A DNA stretch of 64,000 nucleotides from Halomicrobium sp. LC1Hm (GTDB taxonomy: Archaea; Halobacteriota; Halobacteria; Halobacteriales; Haloarculaceae), in assembly GCF_009617995.1 (NCBI RefSeq), contig NZ_CP044129.1:2790001-2854000 (forward strand), in the 5' to 3' direction. The position numbers and the translations under genes were made by a program. The notes under the pieces were generated by a model. That model was not told the origin of the DNA. It was given only the letters and a program-made list of their open reading frames with translations, and made no database searches. Positions 9,600 to 18,509 of this stretch are shown here, one piece after another; positions within the stretch are counted from its first letter, which is position 1, and every line of letters begins with the position of its first letter.

Positions 9600-9605
9600 T
9601 TTTTT
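9600..9605 (+). terminator. T-tract terminator after the kinase pair
   Basis: Six consecutive T residues followed by CCCC lie 22 bases after the stop of the second kinase. Such a short T-tract is the usual haloarchaeal termination signal. The next gene starts 24 bases later and therefore probably has its own transcription. Confidence 0.5.
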
Positions 9606-9628
9606 CCCCGGCGAAATGATTGCTGTGC

Positions 9629-9985
9629 ATGACAGAGTTGCAGTTTATTACCTTCGCTTGTGACGCGCCGGAGCGACTGGCGGCGTTCTGGGAAGCCGCA
9701 CTCGACGGCGAACGCCGCGACACCGAAGTCCCCGAGACGGCACTCGTCGACCGCCCCGGCGACGGCCCTGATCTCCTCTTCAAGCGACTGCAGGCCGGCA
9801 CGAAGTGGCGGATGGCGCTCCACCTCGATCTGTCGGTCGAAGACAGAACCGAGAGCGTCGAGCGACTCCGCGAACTCGGGGCGACCGTCCGCGAGACGAA
9901 GACGGAACACCACGACGGGACGACCGCCGAGTGGACGGTGCTGGAAGATCCCGAAGGCAACGCCTTCTGCGTGTCCGAGTACTGA
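9629..9985 (+). CDS. VOC-superfamily (glyoxalase-like) protein
   Basis: A 118-residue protein with a glyoxalase-like fold: FITFACDAPERLAAFWEAAL at the N terminus and a C-terminal half ending VLEDPEGNAFCVSEY, which is the standard VOC ending. It has the length of a single-domain VOC protein found in many bacteria and haloarchaea. Metal ligands and substrate cannot be fixed. The start ATG at 9629 is chosen because the protein then begins with the conserved beta strand; an ATG-like codon 9 bases earlier is less likely. It is a single gene that converges on aEF-2 with about 220 bases of apparently empty sequence between. Confidence 0.8.
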   Translation: MTELQFITFACDAPERLAAFWEAALDGERRDTEVPETALVDRPGDGPDLLFKRLQAGTKWRMALHLDLSVEDRTESVERLRELGATVRETKTEHHDGTTAEWTVLEDPEGNAFCVSEY

Positions 9986-10205
9986 GTGTCGAAGCAGGTG
10001 TCCCGCGGTTTCACGGTCTGATCAGCGCTCTGACGAGCGGTCGTTCGCTGGCACTCGCGATACCCGCGCGAATCGCCGGCAGCGATTCGCGCTTTTTCCG
10101 CCACCGAGAGAGCGAACTCTCCCGAGTCACTTCGCACCACTCAGTGAGACCGCGTTTTTCGAGGAGCGGTCGCCGGAGGCGACCCGACGCCGAAAAGGGT
10201 GGTCG

Positions 10206-10290
10206 CTTATACTGCCGGCTGTAACTTCGTGAAGAGCTTCGCCACCCCGGGGTGGCGAAATCGTTCACAGATTTACAGCAGGTAGTATTA
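10206..10290 (-). repeat. Stop-codon-abutting palindrome, copy 2 (minus strand)
   Basis: Read on the minus strand the element starts at the TAA stop of aEF-2: TAATACTACCTGCTGTAA at the left, CAGCCGGCAGTATAAG at the right, centre GCCACCCCGGGGTGGC. Here the bordering trinucleotide is TAA on both sides, whereas the other good copies have TGA on both sides. Confidence 0.9.
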
Positions 10291-12477
10291 GAAGTAGTCG
10301 ATCGTCTCGGGCAGTTCGAGCTTCATGCCCTTGCGGGTGCGGATCTCGTCGATCTTGTCGGGCTGGAGGTTGTCGGCCATGACCTGGAAGCCGGCGTTCT
10401 CGGTGTTCCAGGAGGCACGACCCTCGGTCGCCGAGCGGATGTCCGAGGAGAAGCCGATCATCTCGTCGACGGGCGCGACGCCCTCGACGACCATCAGGTC
10501 GCCTTCCTGGTACATGTCGTCGACGCGGCCACGACGGCCCTGGATCTCGCCGGAGGCAGCGCCCATGTGCTCGTTGGGCACGTCGATGCGGACGTTCTGG
10601 ATCGGCTCCAGCAGGCGGATCTCGGCGTCGATCAGGGAGTTGTGGACGGCCTCGCGCATGGCCGGGATGACCTGTGCGGGACCGCGGTGGATGGCGTCCT
10701 CGTGGAGGCGGGCGTCGTGGAGGCGGATGAGCGATCCCTGGACCGGCTCTGCGGCCAGCGGACCGTCGTTGAGCGCCTCTTCGAGGCCCTCGATGAGCAG
10801 CTCCATCGTCTCGTTGAGGTGCTGGATCCCCTTCGTGTCGTCGATGAAGACGTTCGTCCCGTGGATGTGCTCGACGTTCTGGGACGTCTCCTTCTCCATG
10901 CCGGCTTCCTGCAGCGCTTCACGGCGCTCCAGTTCGGGCATGTCCATGGAGGCGTCGCCGAGCTTGATGGCGTCGACGATGTCCTGATCGAGCGTCTCGA
11001 CGCTGATGTAGAAGCGGTTGTGGCGGTTCGGCGAGATACCCTCGACCTCGCGGGAGGCCTGCTGGGGTGCCTCGCGGTAGACGACGATCGGTTCGCCGGT
11101 GTTGACCGGGATGCCCTGGTTGCGCTCGATCCGCTGAGTCTGGACTTCGAGGTGGAGTTCACCCTGGCCGGAGATCAGGTGCTCGCCGGTGTCCTCGTTG
11201 ATCTCGATCTGGATGGTCGGGTCCTCCTTGGAGACCTGTCGGAGCGTCTCGATGAGCTTGGGCAGGTCGTCCATGTTCTTGGCCTCGATGGACTTCGTGA
11301 TGACCGGCTCGGAGATGTGGTCGATAGACTCGAAGGGAGTCATCTCGACGCTGGAGACGGTGGAACCGGCGATGGCGTCCTTGAGGCCGGTGACGGCGGC
11401 GATGTTGCCGGCCGGCACTTCCTCCACTTCCTCGCGTTCGCCGCCCATGTAGATCCCGACGCTCTGGACGCGGTTCTTGCCCGCGGTCCCGGAGACGTAC
11501 AGCTCCTGTCCCTTCTCCAGGGTGCCGGAGAAGACGCGACCGGCGGCGATCTCGCCCGCGTGGGGGTCGACGCCGATGTCGGTGACCATCAGGACGATCT
11601 CTCCGTCCTCGTCGACGAACTTCATGCTCTCTGCGACCTCGGAGTCGGCGTCGCCACGCCAGATGCGCGGGATACGACGGGGCTGGGCGTCGATCGGGTT
11701 CGGGAAGTGCTCACAGACCATGTCGAGCACGACGTCCGACAGCGGCGTTCGCTCGTGGAGCTCCTGGCGCTTGTCGGCGCGTTCGAGTTCCATGATCTCG
11801 CCGAAGTCCATCCCGGTCCGCTGCATCGAGGGCATGGAGACGCCCCACTTGTACAGTGCAGAGCCGAAGCCGACGGTTCCCTCCTCGACGGAGACCGTCC
11901 AGTCCTCGTCGATGTCGTCCATCTCCTCGGTCATGCCCCGGATGAGCTCGTTCACGTCGGCGATGACGCTCATCAGGCGCTTTTGCATCTCCTCGGGCCC
12001 CTCCTGTAGCTCGGAGATGAGTCGGTCGACCTTGTTGATGAACAGCGTCGGCTTGACACCCTCGCGGAGTGCCTGTCGGAGGACGGTCTCGGTCTGGGGC
12101 ATCGCGCCCTCGACCGCGTCGACGACCACGAGCGCGCCGTCGACGGCGCGCATCGCTCGGGTCACGTCACCGCCGAAGTCGACGTGGCCCGGCGTGTCGA
12201 TGAGGTTGATGAGGTGGTTGGTGTCCTCGTACTCGTGGGTCATCGAGACGTTCGCCGCGTCGATGGTGATCCCACGCTCTTGCTCGTCCTCTTCGGTGTC
12301 CATCGCGAGCTGCTCGCCTGCGGTGTCGTCCGAGATCATCCCGGCACCGGCCAGCAGGTTGTCCGTCAGCGTCGTCTTCCCGTGGTCGACGTGTGCCGCG
12401 ATAGCGATATTCCGGATGTGCTCCGGAGTGTTCATCAGTGTCTCGCATTCCTGTACAATTTTCTTACGTCGGCCCAT
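10288..12477 (-). CDS. fusA: Translation elongation factor aEF-2
   Basis: Ribosomal translocase GTPase of 729 residues, the normal archaeal length. It has the P-loop [10 protein letters not shown], the G3 motif DTPGHVDF, the G4 motif NKVD, and AIHRGPAQV near residue 600, whose histidine is the diphthamide site. The start ATG at 12477 gives [12 protein letters not shown], the standard haloarchaeal N terminus; the frame stays open far upstream but without similarity. A TATA-like TCTTTTGA lies about 27-34 bases upstream, so the mRNA may be leaderless. The stop codon is the first three bases of a palindromic repeat. It is on the same strand as rps7, but four genes lie between them. Confidence 0.97.
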   Translation of the reverse strand: MGRRKKIVQECETLMNTPEHIRNIAIAAHVDHGKTTLTDNLLAGAGMISDDTAGEQLAMDTEEDEQERGITIDAANVSMTHEYEDTNHLINLIDTPGHVDFGGDVTRAMRAVDGALVVVDAVEGAMPQTETVLRQALREGVKPTLFINKVDRLISELQEGPEEMQKRLMSVIADVNELIRGMTEEMDDIDEDWTVSVEEGTVGFGSALYKWGVSMPSMQRTGMDFGEIMELERADKRQELHERTPLSDVVLDMVCEHFPNPIDAQPRRIPRIWRGDADSEVAESMKFVDEDGEIVLMVTDIGVDPHAGEIAAGRVFSGTLEKGQELYVSGTAGKNRVQSVGIYMGGEREEVEEVPAGNIAAVTGLKDAIAGSTVSSVEMTPFESIDHISEPVITKSIEAKNMDDLPKLIETLRQVSKEDPTIQIEINEDTGEHLISGQGELHLEVQTQRIERNQGIPVNTGEPIVVYREAPQQASREVEGISPNRHNRFYISVETLDQDIVDAIKLGDASMDMPELERREALQEAGMEKETSQNVEHIHGTNVFIDDTKGIQHLNETMELLIEGLEEALNDGPLAAEPVQGSLIRLHDARLHEDAIHRGPAQVIPAMREAVHNSLIDAEIRLLEPIQNVRIDVPNEHMGAASGEIQGRRGRVDDMYQEGDLMVVEGVAPVDEMIGFSSDIRSATEGRASWNTENAGFQVMADNLQPDKIDEIRTRKGMKLELPETIDYF

Positions 12478-12493
12478 TATACGGCATAGTATC

Positions 12494-12519
12494 AACAGCA
12501 CCGTCAAAAGAGTGCTGTT
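12494..12519 (-). promoter_or_regulatory. Perfect inverted repeat around the aEF-2 TATA region
   Basis: On the minus strand AACAGCAC and GTGCTGTT form a perfect 8-base inverted repeat separated by TCTTTTGACG, which holds the best TATA candidate for aEF-2 (17-42 bases before the ATG). The placement would let a dimeric regulator block the promoter. The binding protein is unknown. Confidence 0.45.
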
Positions 12520-12726
12520 TCGGTTTGAGTGCGTCAATTCGGAGCACGACGACCGGAACCCGCCAGGGAGCGACTGCGACGACGAGACTGAGAGGTGTGT
12601 TCCGCCGTCGAGGAAGAGAGCACAGAAGCCGACACTCGCCGGGCGTCGATCCGCGCTGGCGACGACGATCGGCAGGCCCGGACAGCCGACAGCCTCATAC
12701 GCCGAGAGTCCGTGGTAAATGTACAC

Positions 12727-13479
12727 ATGGACGTCCACGTTCGGGGTGGTCCAGCCGCGCCGTTTCTCAGTGCCGCCGACCTGTTCGCCACCGAGTACGA
12801 GATCGACGGCGACGTGACGGTCCGCGTCCGCGAGGATCCGAACGAACGGACTCGCGTGAGCCACGACGAAGAGAGCCACTGTCTGACGATCTCACGGCAG
12901 GCGGCGACGAGCGCGATGGCCCGCGAGCTGGCGCTGCACGAGTTCGCGCACATGCACCGCTACGAAGAATCTCACCCCTCACACACCCAGTCGACGCGAG
13001 AAGCGATCTACCTGGCACTGGCGGGCCAGAGCGTCGAGCGACGCACCCTCTCACACTGCTACCAGATCGCCAACCACATGAAAGACATCTACGCCGACGA
13101 CGTGTGGCTCGACGTGGTGCCGGCGGACAAGCTCGTCGCCTTCCTCGAATCGAGTCTCGCGGCCGCCGTCGCGGACACCCCGCGAGATCGGGGTGCCTGG
13201 GACCGACTGACCCCCGCGACCGACCCCGACATCAACGCCGTCAACGCCGCCTTCGCGCTGGCGCTGGTCGAGCGCCACGAGCTCGTCGGCCCGGAGCATC
13301 CGATCTACGACCTCGCACACGCCGCCGCCGAGGACGCCCCACACGTCGGTTTCGATGGATTCAAACGACGATTCCGCACGCTGGCTCGCGACACCGACGA
13401 GAGCGAGTACCGCAAGGCGCTGGTCGACGTGACCCGGGCTTACGCGGTCGCGAGCAACGGCGACAGCGCCGCCGATTGA
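12727..13479 (+). CDS. Conserved haloarchaeal protein with HExxH metal motif
   Basis: A 250-residue soluble protein. [13 protein letters not shown] carries HEFAH at residues 71-75, the zinc-binding HExxH pattern of many metalloproteases, and a glutamate about 20 residues on (TREAIYLAL) could be the third ligand as in gluzincins. I believe the family is catalogued as a domain of unknown function (perhaps DUF5781), but I cannot check that. Protease activity is inferred only from the motif. The start ATG at 12727 follows a TACACATG context; upstream frame extension is not protein-like. The gene is divergent from aEF-2 and overlaps the 3' end of the convergent bioN gene by about 40 bases. Confidence 0.75.
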   Translation: MDVHVRGGPAAPFLSAADLFATEYEIDGDVTVRVREDPNERTRVSHDEESHCLTISRQAATSAMARELALHEFAHMHRYEESHPSHTQSTREAIYLALAGQSVERRTLSHCYQIANHMKDIYADDVWLDVVPADKLVAFLESSLAAAVADTPRDRGAWDRLTPATDPDINAVNAAFALALVERHELVGPEHPIYDLAHAAAEDAPHVGFDGFKRRFRTLARDTDESEYRKALVDVTRAYAVASNGDSAAD

Positions 13480-14180
13480 ACCAGCGGCGACAGCGCGAGC
13501 GCCACGCCGAGCGCGACGACAGGATAGTCCATCCGACCGAACGTCAGCGCCGGTAGCGTCGGGTTCCAGGCGAAACAGCGGGCCCGCAGCGCGACTGCCA
13601 GCCGGTCGGAGCGAGCCAGCGCCCGATCGATCCCCTGGACCGCGAGTCGTCGTGCCCGGTCCGTCACCGGCCGGTCGGCCCCGCCGCGGGCCACCATCGC
13701 CGTCCGGATCCGCCGGAGATCGGACACGAGAAGCGGGAAGAACCTGACGACCAGCCCCGTGCCGACGCCGAGCAGCTGACCGGCCCGTCCGGGAACGAGG
13801 CGTTCGACGGCACCACGGGTCGCGCGCACGGGCGTCGTGTAGACGTAGACGGCACTGACGGCCAGCACCGGCGGGATTCTGGCGACGGCCCGAAGCGAGG
13901 TCAGCGCCGGTTCGACCCGAAACCACGGCGGTCCGATCGCGATGCCGGCGATCACCGGCCCCAGCGCGAGCACGAGGAAGACGACCCAGTAGGCCCTGGC
14001 GACTCGCCGGGGATCGAGTCGACCGGCGAGCAGTGCGAGCGCGGCCAGCGCGTAGACGCCGGCCAGCCAGGAGAGAGTCGTGTCCGCGAAGGCGGCGATG
14101 GCGAACCCGGCCTGGAAACACAGCTTCGAGCGCGGATCGAGCCGGTGGGCGAACGTCTCGCCGGGTCGGTAGCTCAGCAT
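13440..14180 (-). CDS. bioN: Biotin ECF transporter T component
   Basis: Transmembrane coupling subunit (EcfT/BioN, 246 residues) of an energy-coupling-factor transporter. It has several hydrophobic helices and the cytoplasmic coupling motif region VARGGADRP (A-R-G type) near residue 165, followed by LRARCF near residue 208, the second coupling segment. It overlaps the 3' end of the ATPase gene by seven bases and is the last gene of the bioY-bioM-bioN operon. The 3' end overlaps the convergent HExxH-protein gene by about 40 bases. The biotin assignment rests on the BioY partner. Confidence 0.88.
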   Translation of the reverse strand: MLSYRPGETFAHRLDPRSKLCFQAGFAIAAFADTTLSWLAGVYALAALALLAGRLDPRRVARAYWVVFLVLALGPVIAGIAIGPPWFRVEPALTSLRAVARIPPVLAVSAVYVYTTPVRATRGAVERLVPGRAGQLLGVGTGLVVRFFPLLVSDLRRIRTAMVARGGADRPVTDRARRLAVQGIDRALARSDRLAVALRARCFAWNPTLPALTFGRMDYPVVALGVALALSPLVQSAALSPLLATA

Positions 14181-14878
14181 CGCGGATCACGGACGCCGAC
14201 GCCATCCAGTTCGTCGAGCACCGCCGAGGGCGGCCCGTCGAGTGCGATCTCGCCGTCGACCAGAGCCACGATGCGGTCGGCGATCTCGGTCAGGTCCCGC
14301 AGGTCGTGCGTGACGACGACGACGCTGGTCTCGCCGTTCGAGAGAGTCGCGAGGTGATCGAGGACCGAGCGACGCGCCGCCAGATCGAGGCCGGTCAGGG
14401 GCTCGTCGAGCACGAGGTGGGCGGGTTCCATCGCGAGCGCACCGGCGATGGCCACCCGGGCCTGCTCCCCGCCGGAGAGGTCGGCGATCCGGCTCTGGCG
14501 CTCGCCAGAGAGTCCGACCGCGGCGAGCGCGCGATCGACGCGGTCGTCGATCTCCGACCGTTCGAGGCCGAGATTCTCCGGGCCGAAAGCCACGTCCGCG
14601 CCGACGGTGGCGGCGACGAACTGGTCGCGGGGGTGCTGGAACACCATGCCGACGCTCGTCCGGGCCGTGACCGGCGCTTCGTGTGCGTCGTGGCCGTCGA
14701 CCTCGACGGTCCCCTCGTCGGGCGTCAACAGGGCGTTGAACTGCCGGATGAGCGTCGTCTTGCCGGAGCCGTTGGGCCCCACCAGCAAGACGCTCTCGCC
14801 GTCGTCGATCGTCAGGTCGACGTCGTCGAGGACGACCACGTCACCCCGACGAGCGGTCAGGCCCCTGACGGCGATCAT
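14174..14878 (-). CDS. bioM: Biotin ECF transporter ATPase
   Basis: ABC ATPase of 234 residues (EcfA/BioM type). It shows Walker A GPNGSGKTT, the Q-loop VFQHPRDQF characteristic of ECF ATPases, the signature LSGGEQARVAIAGALA, Walker B HLVLDEP and the switch histidine in VVVTHDLRD. It powers vitamin uptake together with the T and S components encoded on either side. The start codon overlaps the stop of bioY by four bases (ATGA). Identification of the subunit type is firm. Confidence 0.93.
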   Translation of the reverse strand: MIAVRGLTARRGDVVVLDDVDLTIDDGESVLLVGPNGSGKTTLIRQFNALLTPDEGTVEVDGHDAHEAPVTARTSVGMVFQHPRDQFVAATVGADVAFGPENLGLERSEIDDRVDRALAAVGLSGERQSRIADLSGGEQARVAIAGALAMEPAHLVLDEPLTGLDLAARRSVLDHLATLSNGETSVVVVTHDLRDLTEIADRIVALVDGEIALDGPPSAVLDELDGVGVRDPRC

Positions 14879-15459
14879 TCACGGACGAGGTAGCCACCGC
14901 GCACGATCGCGATCGCGACGGCGACCTTCAGGAGGTCGAAGGGAGCGTACGGTGCCATGGTCGCGGCGGCCCGTTGCACCGACAGTCCGAGAGCCCAGGC
15001 CATCCACGGGACGCCGACGGCGTAGATGACGACGACCGCGGCCACCAACGCGAGCAGCTGGGTCGCCAGACCGATCGTCTCCAGCGATCGAGGCGTGGTC
15101 CGCCGGTGGGCGATCCCACCGGCGACGACAGCCCCGAGCAGAAACCCCACGAGGAAACCACCGGTCCCCTGCCCGACGAGGACGTAGCCAAGTCCCGCGT
15201 TCCAGTTCGAGAAGACGGGAGCGCCAGCGATACCGACGAGGATGTACAGCGCGAGTGCCAGCCCGCCCCACAGCGGCCCCAGCAAGAGCCCGGCGAAGAA
15301 GGCTCCGAACGGCTGGAGCGAGAACGGTGGCAACGATCCCGGCAGCGGGATCGACACCTGTGCCAGCGCCGCCGTCAACGCCGCCAGCAGCACCGCCGTC
15401 GCGAAGTGCTCGACCGTCTCGTCGCCGACGAGGGCGACAGAATCGTGTTGCTGTGCCAT
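14875..15459 (-). CDS. bioY: Biotin transporter substrate-binding protein
   Basis: Membrane S component of 194 residues that binds biotin. It has about six helices and the BioY hallmark ALYILVGIAGAPVFSNWNAG near residue 70, preceded by SLQPFGAFFAGLLLGP and followed by GYVLVGQGTGGFLVGF. It is the first gene of a three-gene ECF operon. A TATA element (GGTATATC on the minus strand, 15484-15490) lies 25-31 bases before the ATG, so transcription probably starts at or next to the start codon. Confidence 0.93.
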   Translation of the reverse strand: MAQQHDSVALVGDETVEHFATAVLLAALTAALAQVSIPLPGSLPPFSLQPFGAFFAGLLLGPLWGGLALALYILVGIAGAPVFSNWNAGLGYVLVGQGTGGFLVGFLLGAVVAGGIAHRRTTPRSLETIGLATQLLALVAAVVVIYAVGVPWMAWALGLSVQRAAATMAPYAPFDLLKVAVAIAIVRGGYLVRE

Positions 15460-15483
15460 ATCGTGGCTTGCTACGTCAACAGA

Positions 15484-15490
15484 GATATAC
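15484..15490 (-). promoter_or_regulatory. TATA box of the bioYMN operon
   Basis: The minus-strand GGTATATC sits 25-31 bases upstream of the bioY start, the spacing of a leaderless haloarchaeal promoter. No clear biotin-regulator operator was recognised next to it. Confidence 0.55.
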
Positions 15491-15629
15491 CCCGTGGTTT
15501 ACGACGCCGTCACGGCGGTGGCGTCGCCAGTGCCGGCCGTCCGTGCCGACGATCGCGACCGCCGCGAGTCCAACAGCCACGGCTGGCGGCGTGACGGGGC
15601 GTGTCAGAGAAAACTGCGCGCAGAGAGGA

Positions 15630-16244
15630 TTACCGGGCTGCGGCCGCGACGCGTTCCTTCTCTTCTTTCTGGTTGACCGCGTAGGTCTGGACGTCGTTGT
15701 TGGCCGCGCCGATGAGCTGCTGGGCCAGCGCGTCCTCGGCGTCCGTCGTCGTCTTGAACGAGTCGCCGTAAACGCCTTCGGCGAGGAACTTCAGCGCCTG
15801 GTCGACGCGGCGCTGGGGCGCGACGTCGACGGCCTTCGGGACGGAGATGCCACCGTACTTCAGGCGGACGGTCTCCTCGCGCGGGGCGCTGTTCTCGACG
15901 GCCTCGACGAGCACCTGCACCGGGTTCTCCTCGGTGCGCTCGTGGATCGTCTCGAAGGCGTCCTTGACGATGGTGGTCGCCAGCTGCTTTTTGCCCGTGT
16001 TCTCGTCGGTCTGCATCAGGCGGTTGATGAGCCGCTCGACGATGCTGATCTCCGACTTCTTGAACTGCTTTTCGGAGTGGCGGCCCATCGTGTGAGCAAT
16101 CGGCGTCACCGTCACGTAGCGCTCGGTCGAGGGGTCCGAGAACTCGATCTCGGTCACGTCCCACTCGCCGAACAGCTGTGCGGGGGCGGCCTCGTCGTCG
16201 GTGCCGGCAGGTGCGTCCGGCTCGGGAGCGTCGTCTGCCGACAT
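15630..16244 (-). CDS. rps7: 30S ribosomal protein S7
   Basis: Small-subunit protein S7 that nucleates assembly of the head of the 30S particle. It has 204 residues including an acidic alanine/aspartate-rich N-terminal extension common in haloarchaea. Conserved parts are IAHTMGRHSEKQF, IVERLINRLM, NPVQVLVEAVENSAPREE and the QRRVDQALKF segment. The start ATG at 16244 lies one base after the rps12 stop region, so the two genes are co-translated. It ends the rpoH-to-rps7 transcription unit. Confidence 0.97.
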   Translation of the reverse strand: MSADDAPEPDAPAGTDDEAAPAQLFGEWDVTEIEFSDPSTERYVTVTPIAHTMGRHSEKQFKKSEISIVERLINRLMQTDENTGKKQLATTIVKDAFETIHERTEENPVQVLVEAVENSAPREETVRLKYGGISVPKAVDVAPQRRVDQALKFLAEGVYGDSFKTTTDAEDALAQQLIGAANNDVQTYAVNQKEEKERVAAAAR

Positions 16245-16245
16245 G

Positions 16246-16674
16246 TTATCGCACCGGCTTCTCCGCGTTACCGCGAACCAGTTCGATGAGCGAGACGCCG
16301 TTGACCTTCTCGACCTTGTAGTTGACCCCAGAGATGTCACCCATGGCACGACCCTTCGCGCCACCGATGCCGGCGATCGTCACTTCGTCGTGTTCGTCGA
16401 TGAAGGAGATCGCACCGTCGCCGGGACAGAACGCCGAGACCTGCTTGCCGTTCTTGATCAGCTGGACCCGGACGCACTTCCGGATCGCGGAGTTGGGCTG
16501 TTTCGCTTCGATACCGATCTTCTCGAGCACGATCCCTCGACCCTGGGGCGCACCTTCGAGCGGGTCGGACTTCTGGCCCAGCCCGCGCTCGCGGCGCGCG
16601 TAGTCAGAGTCGGACCACCGGTGGTTCTGGCGGTCCTTCTTGAGTTTGCGTGCGGCGTATTTGCCGTTCGCCAT
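16246..16674 (-). CDS. rps12: 30S ribosomal protein S12
   Basis: Decoding-centre protein of 142 residues. The segment [20 protein letters not shown] followed by [10 protein letters not shown] is the universally conserved S12 core, and the N terminus [20 protein letters not shown] is archaeal. A TATA-like CTTAAG about 30 bases upstream (near 16704) suggests that rps12-rps7 can be transcribed separately from the RNA polymerase genes, from which they are separated by about 220 bases. Confidence 0.97.
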   Translation of the reverse strand: MANGKYAARKLKKDRQNHRWSDSDYARRERGLGQKSDPLEGAPQGRGIVLEKIGIEAKQPNSAIRKCVRVQLIKNGKQVSAFCPGDGAISFIDEHDEVTIAGIGGAKGRAMGDISGVNYKVEKVNGVSLIELVRGNAEKPVR

Positions 16675-16896
16675 ATAGGCTTGCGTATCCCTCGGAGCTA
16701 CTTAAGACTCCTCTTTCGTCGGCGCGAAACGGACGGAGAACGGGTGGTAGCGACTCGCACGCGGGCGGTAAAAGAGACGACGCGAGCGATCGACCCTCGC
16801 GGCTTCTCCGGGCGCGTAGACGGTGCCAGCCGACAGCGTCGCCAGAAAGGGTCTCACGGCCGCCGAGACGCGTCCTCGCCGGCCGAAACGTCGCGG

Positions 16897-17322
16897 CTAC
16901 GTCAGTTCGATACCGTCCACGTCGAAGTGGCGTTTCGCGAGCCGGCGGGCGGCGTCGATGTTCTTCCCGTCGGCACCGATCGCGACGCCGCGGTCTTCCT
17001 GTGCGACCTCGACGTAGGCGATGGTGTCGTCGTTCTCCGAGATCGTCACGTTGTACACCGCGGCCGGTGCGAGCGTGTTCGCGACGAAGTTCGCAGCCGT
17101 GTCGGCGTCCTCGATCAGCTTGACCGCGCGGTCGAGTTTCCCCTCGATGCGGTCGACGACGACGCCGCCGGGACCGATCGCGTCGGCCATCTCGCCGGCC
17201 TTGACGACGTAGATCACCCGGTCGTTGTCGTCGTCGATCACGCAGTCCCGGACAGTCACGTCTGCCTCGGTCTCGAACAGCGCGATCAGGCGGCGCGCTT
17301 CGTCCGAGAGTTCGACGGGCAT
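16897..17322 (-). CDS. nusA: NusA-like transcription factor (two KH domains)
   Basis: Archaeal NusA homologue of 141 residues, about the usual length for the archaeal form, which lacks the bacterial N-terminal polymerase-binding domain. Two KH modules are visible through GEMADAIGPGGVVVDRIE and DRGVAIGADGKNIDAARRLA. It binds RNA and probably modulates elongation or termination. The start ATG overlaps the stop of rpoA2 by one base (TGATG), which indicates coupled translation. Confidence 0.93.
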   Translation of the reverse strand: MPVELSDEARRLIALFETEADVTVRDCVIDDDNDRVIYVVKAGEMADAIGPGGVVVDRIEGKLDRAVKLIEDADTAANFVANTLAPAAVYNVTISENDDTIAYVEVAQEDRGVAIGADGKNIDAARRLAKRHFDVDGIELT

Positions 17323-18509
17323 CAGTCCTGGCTCGCACCCATCCGGAGGTCCACGTCGCCGGTGCCGAGCTGGACCGGCTTGCCGACGATCACGTTCTCG
17401 ATGACGCCTTCGAGCACGTCGACCTCGCCGTGGATCGCGGCGTCGAGCAGGTGGTTGACCGTCACCTCGTAGGCCGCACGCGCGAGGACGCTCTCCTTGT
17501 TGCCCGAGATACCGTGGCGACCGATCGACTCGATCTCGCCGCGGTTGGTCATGATGTCGGCGACCAGCATCAGGTGCCGGATGTTCACGTCGTCGAGCCC
17601 CTGCTCTTCGAGCGTGTGCATCGTCTCGTTGATCAGCGTCTCGCGGGCCGCCTCGATGCCGAGGTTGCGGTAGATCTCGTGGATGTTGTTACACGTCGTC
17701 CGGGAGGCGTCGATCCCCTCGATACCGAGCACGTCGCCGAAGGCCGACCCCTCGGTGTAGAGGACGAACTCCTCGCCCTCGTCGGTCTCTTCTTTCCGGA
17801 TGACCACGCGGGAGATGTCCTCGATCCCCTTGAAGACGACTTCGCGAAGCTCCTCGACGAGCTGGAGGAGGTCGCGATACGACGGCTCGTCGGGGCCGAA
17901 CTCGATCATCGTGCCGGCCTGGCGGGTCTGGACGCCCAGCTTCGACTCGATGGTCTCGGCGATCTCCTCGGCCACGTCCTCGACCTGATCGACGGTGGGC
18001 CATCGCTCCATCAGCGTCTCCTCGTTGAGGTCGATCTGGACGAGCATGTCCGCGACGTTGGTCGAGATGTCACCCAGCGCGAGGATGCGCGTGGCCTCGA
18101 TCTTCCAGACGACCTCGTGGGCCTTCTCCCGGTCGGTCGCGTACTCGTCGTCCAGGTGGACCGTCATCATCGGCGTGTCGGGCGTCTTCCGGGCGTCGAC
18201 CAGCTCGATGAGCCGCGGCAGCCCCTGGGTCACGTCGATCTCTGCGACCCCGGCGTAGTGGAACGTGTTCATCGTCATCTGCGTGCCGGGCTCGCCGATC
18301 GACTGGGCCGAGACGGTCCCGACCGGGTCCAGCGGATCGACGCGCGTCTCCTGGTAGCGCGACTGGACGGCCTTGGCGATCTGGTCCGCCTCTTCGACGG
18401 TCACGTCGCGCTCTTCGATCGTACTGTACACGTCGTCTTTGAGCCGTCGCGGGAGGTCCGTATCCTCCACGATCGCTTCGATGTCGTCGGTTACGTTTGC
18501 TCGTGTCAT
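17322..18509 (-). CDS. rpoA2: DNA-directed RNA polymerase subunit A''
   Basis: C-terminal part of the split largest RNA polymerase subunit, 395 residues. It contains the trigger-loop region [20 protein letters not shown] and the cleft segment [14 protein letters not shown] typical of archaeal A''. It overlaps rpoA1 by one base and nusA by one base, so the genes are tightly coupled. Confidence 0.97.
   Translation of the reverse strand: MTRANVTDDIEAIVEDTDLPRRLKDDVYSTIEERDVTVEEADQIAKAVQSRYQETRVDPLDPVGTVSAQSIGEPGTQMTMNTFHYAGVAEIDVTQGLPRLIELVDARKTPDTPMMTVHLDDEYATDREKAHEVVWKIEATRILALGDISTNVADMLVQIDLNEETLMERWPTVDQVEDVAEEIAETIESKLGVQTRQAGTMIEFGPDEPSYRDLLQLVEELREVVFKGIEDISRVVIRKEETDEGEEFVLYTEGSAFGDVLGIEGIDASRTTCNNIHEIYRNLGIEAARETLINETMHTLEEQGLDDVNIRHLMLVADIMTNRGEIESIGRHGISGNKESVLARAAYEVTVNHLLDAAIHGEVDVLEGVIENVIVGKPVQLGTGDVDLRMGASQD

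Noticed and set aside
10252-12009. Open frame of 585 codons opposite aEF-2
   Set aside because: Antisense shadow of a certain gene; the apparent start MAKSFTD is encoded by the palindromic element.
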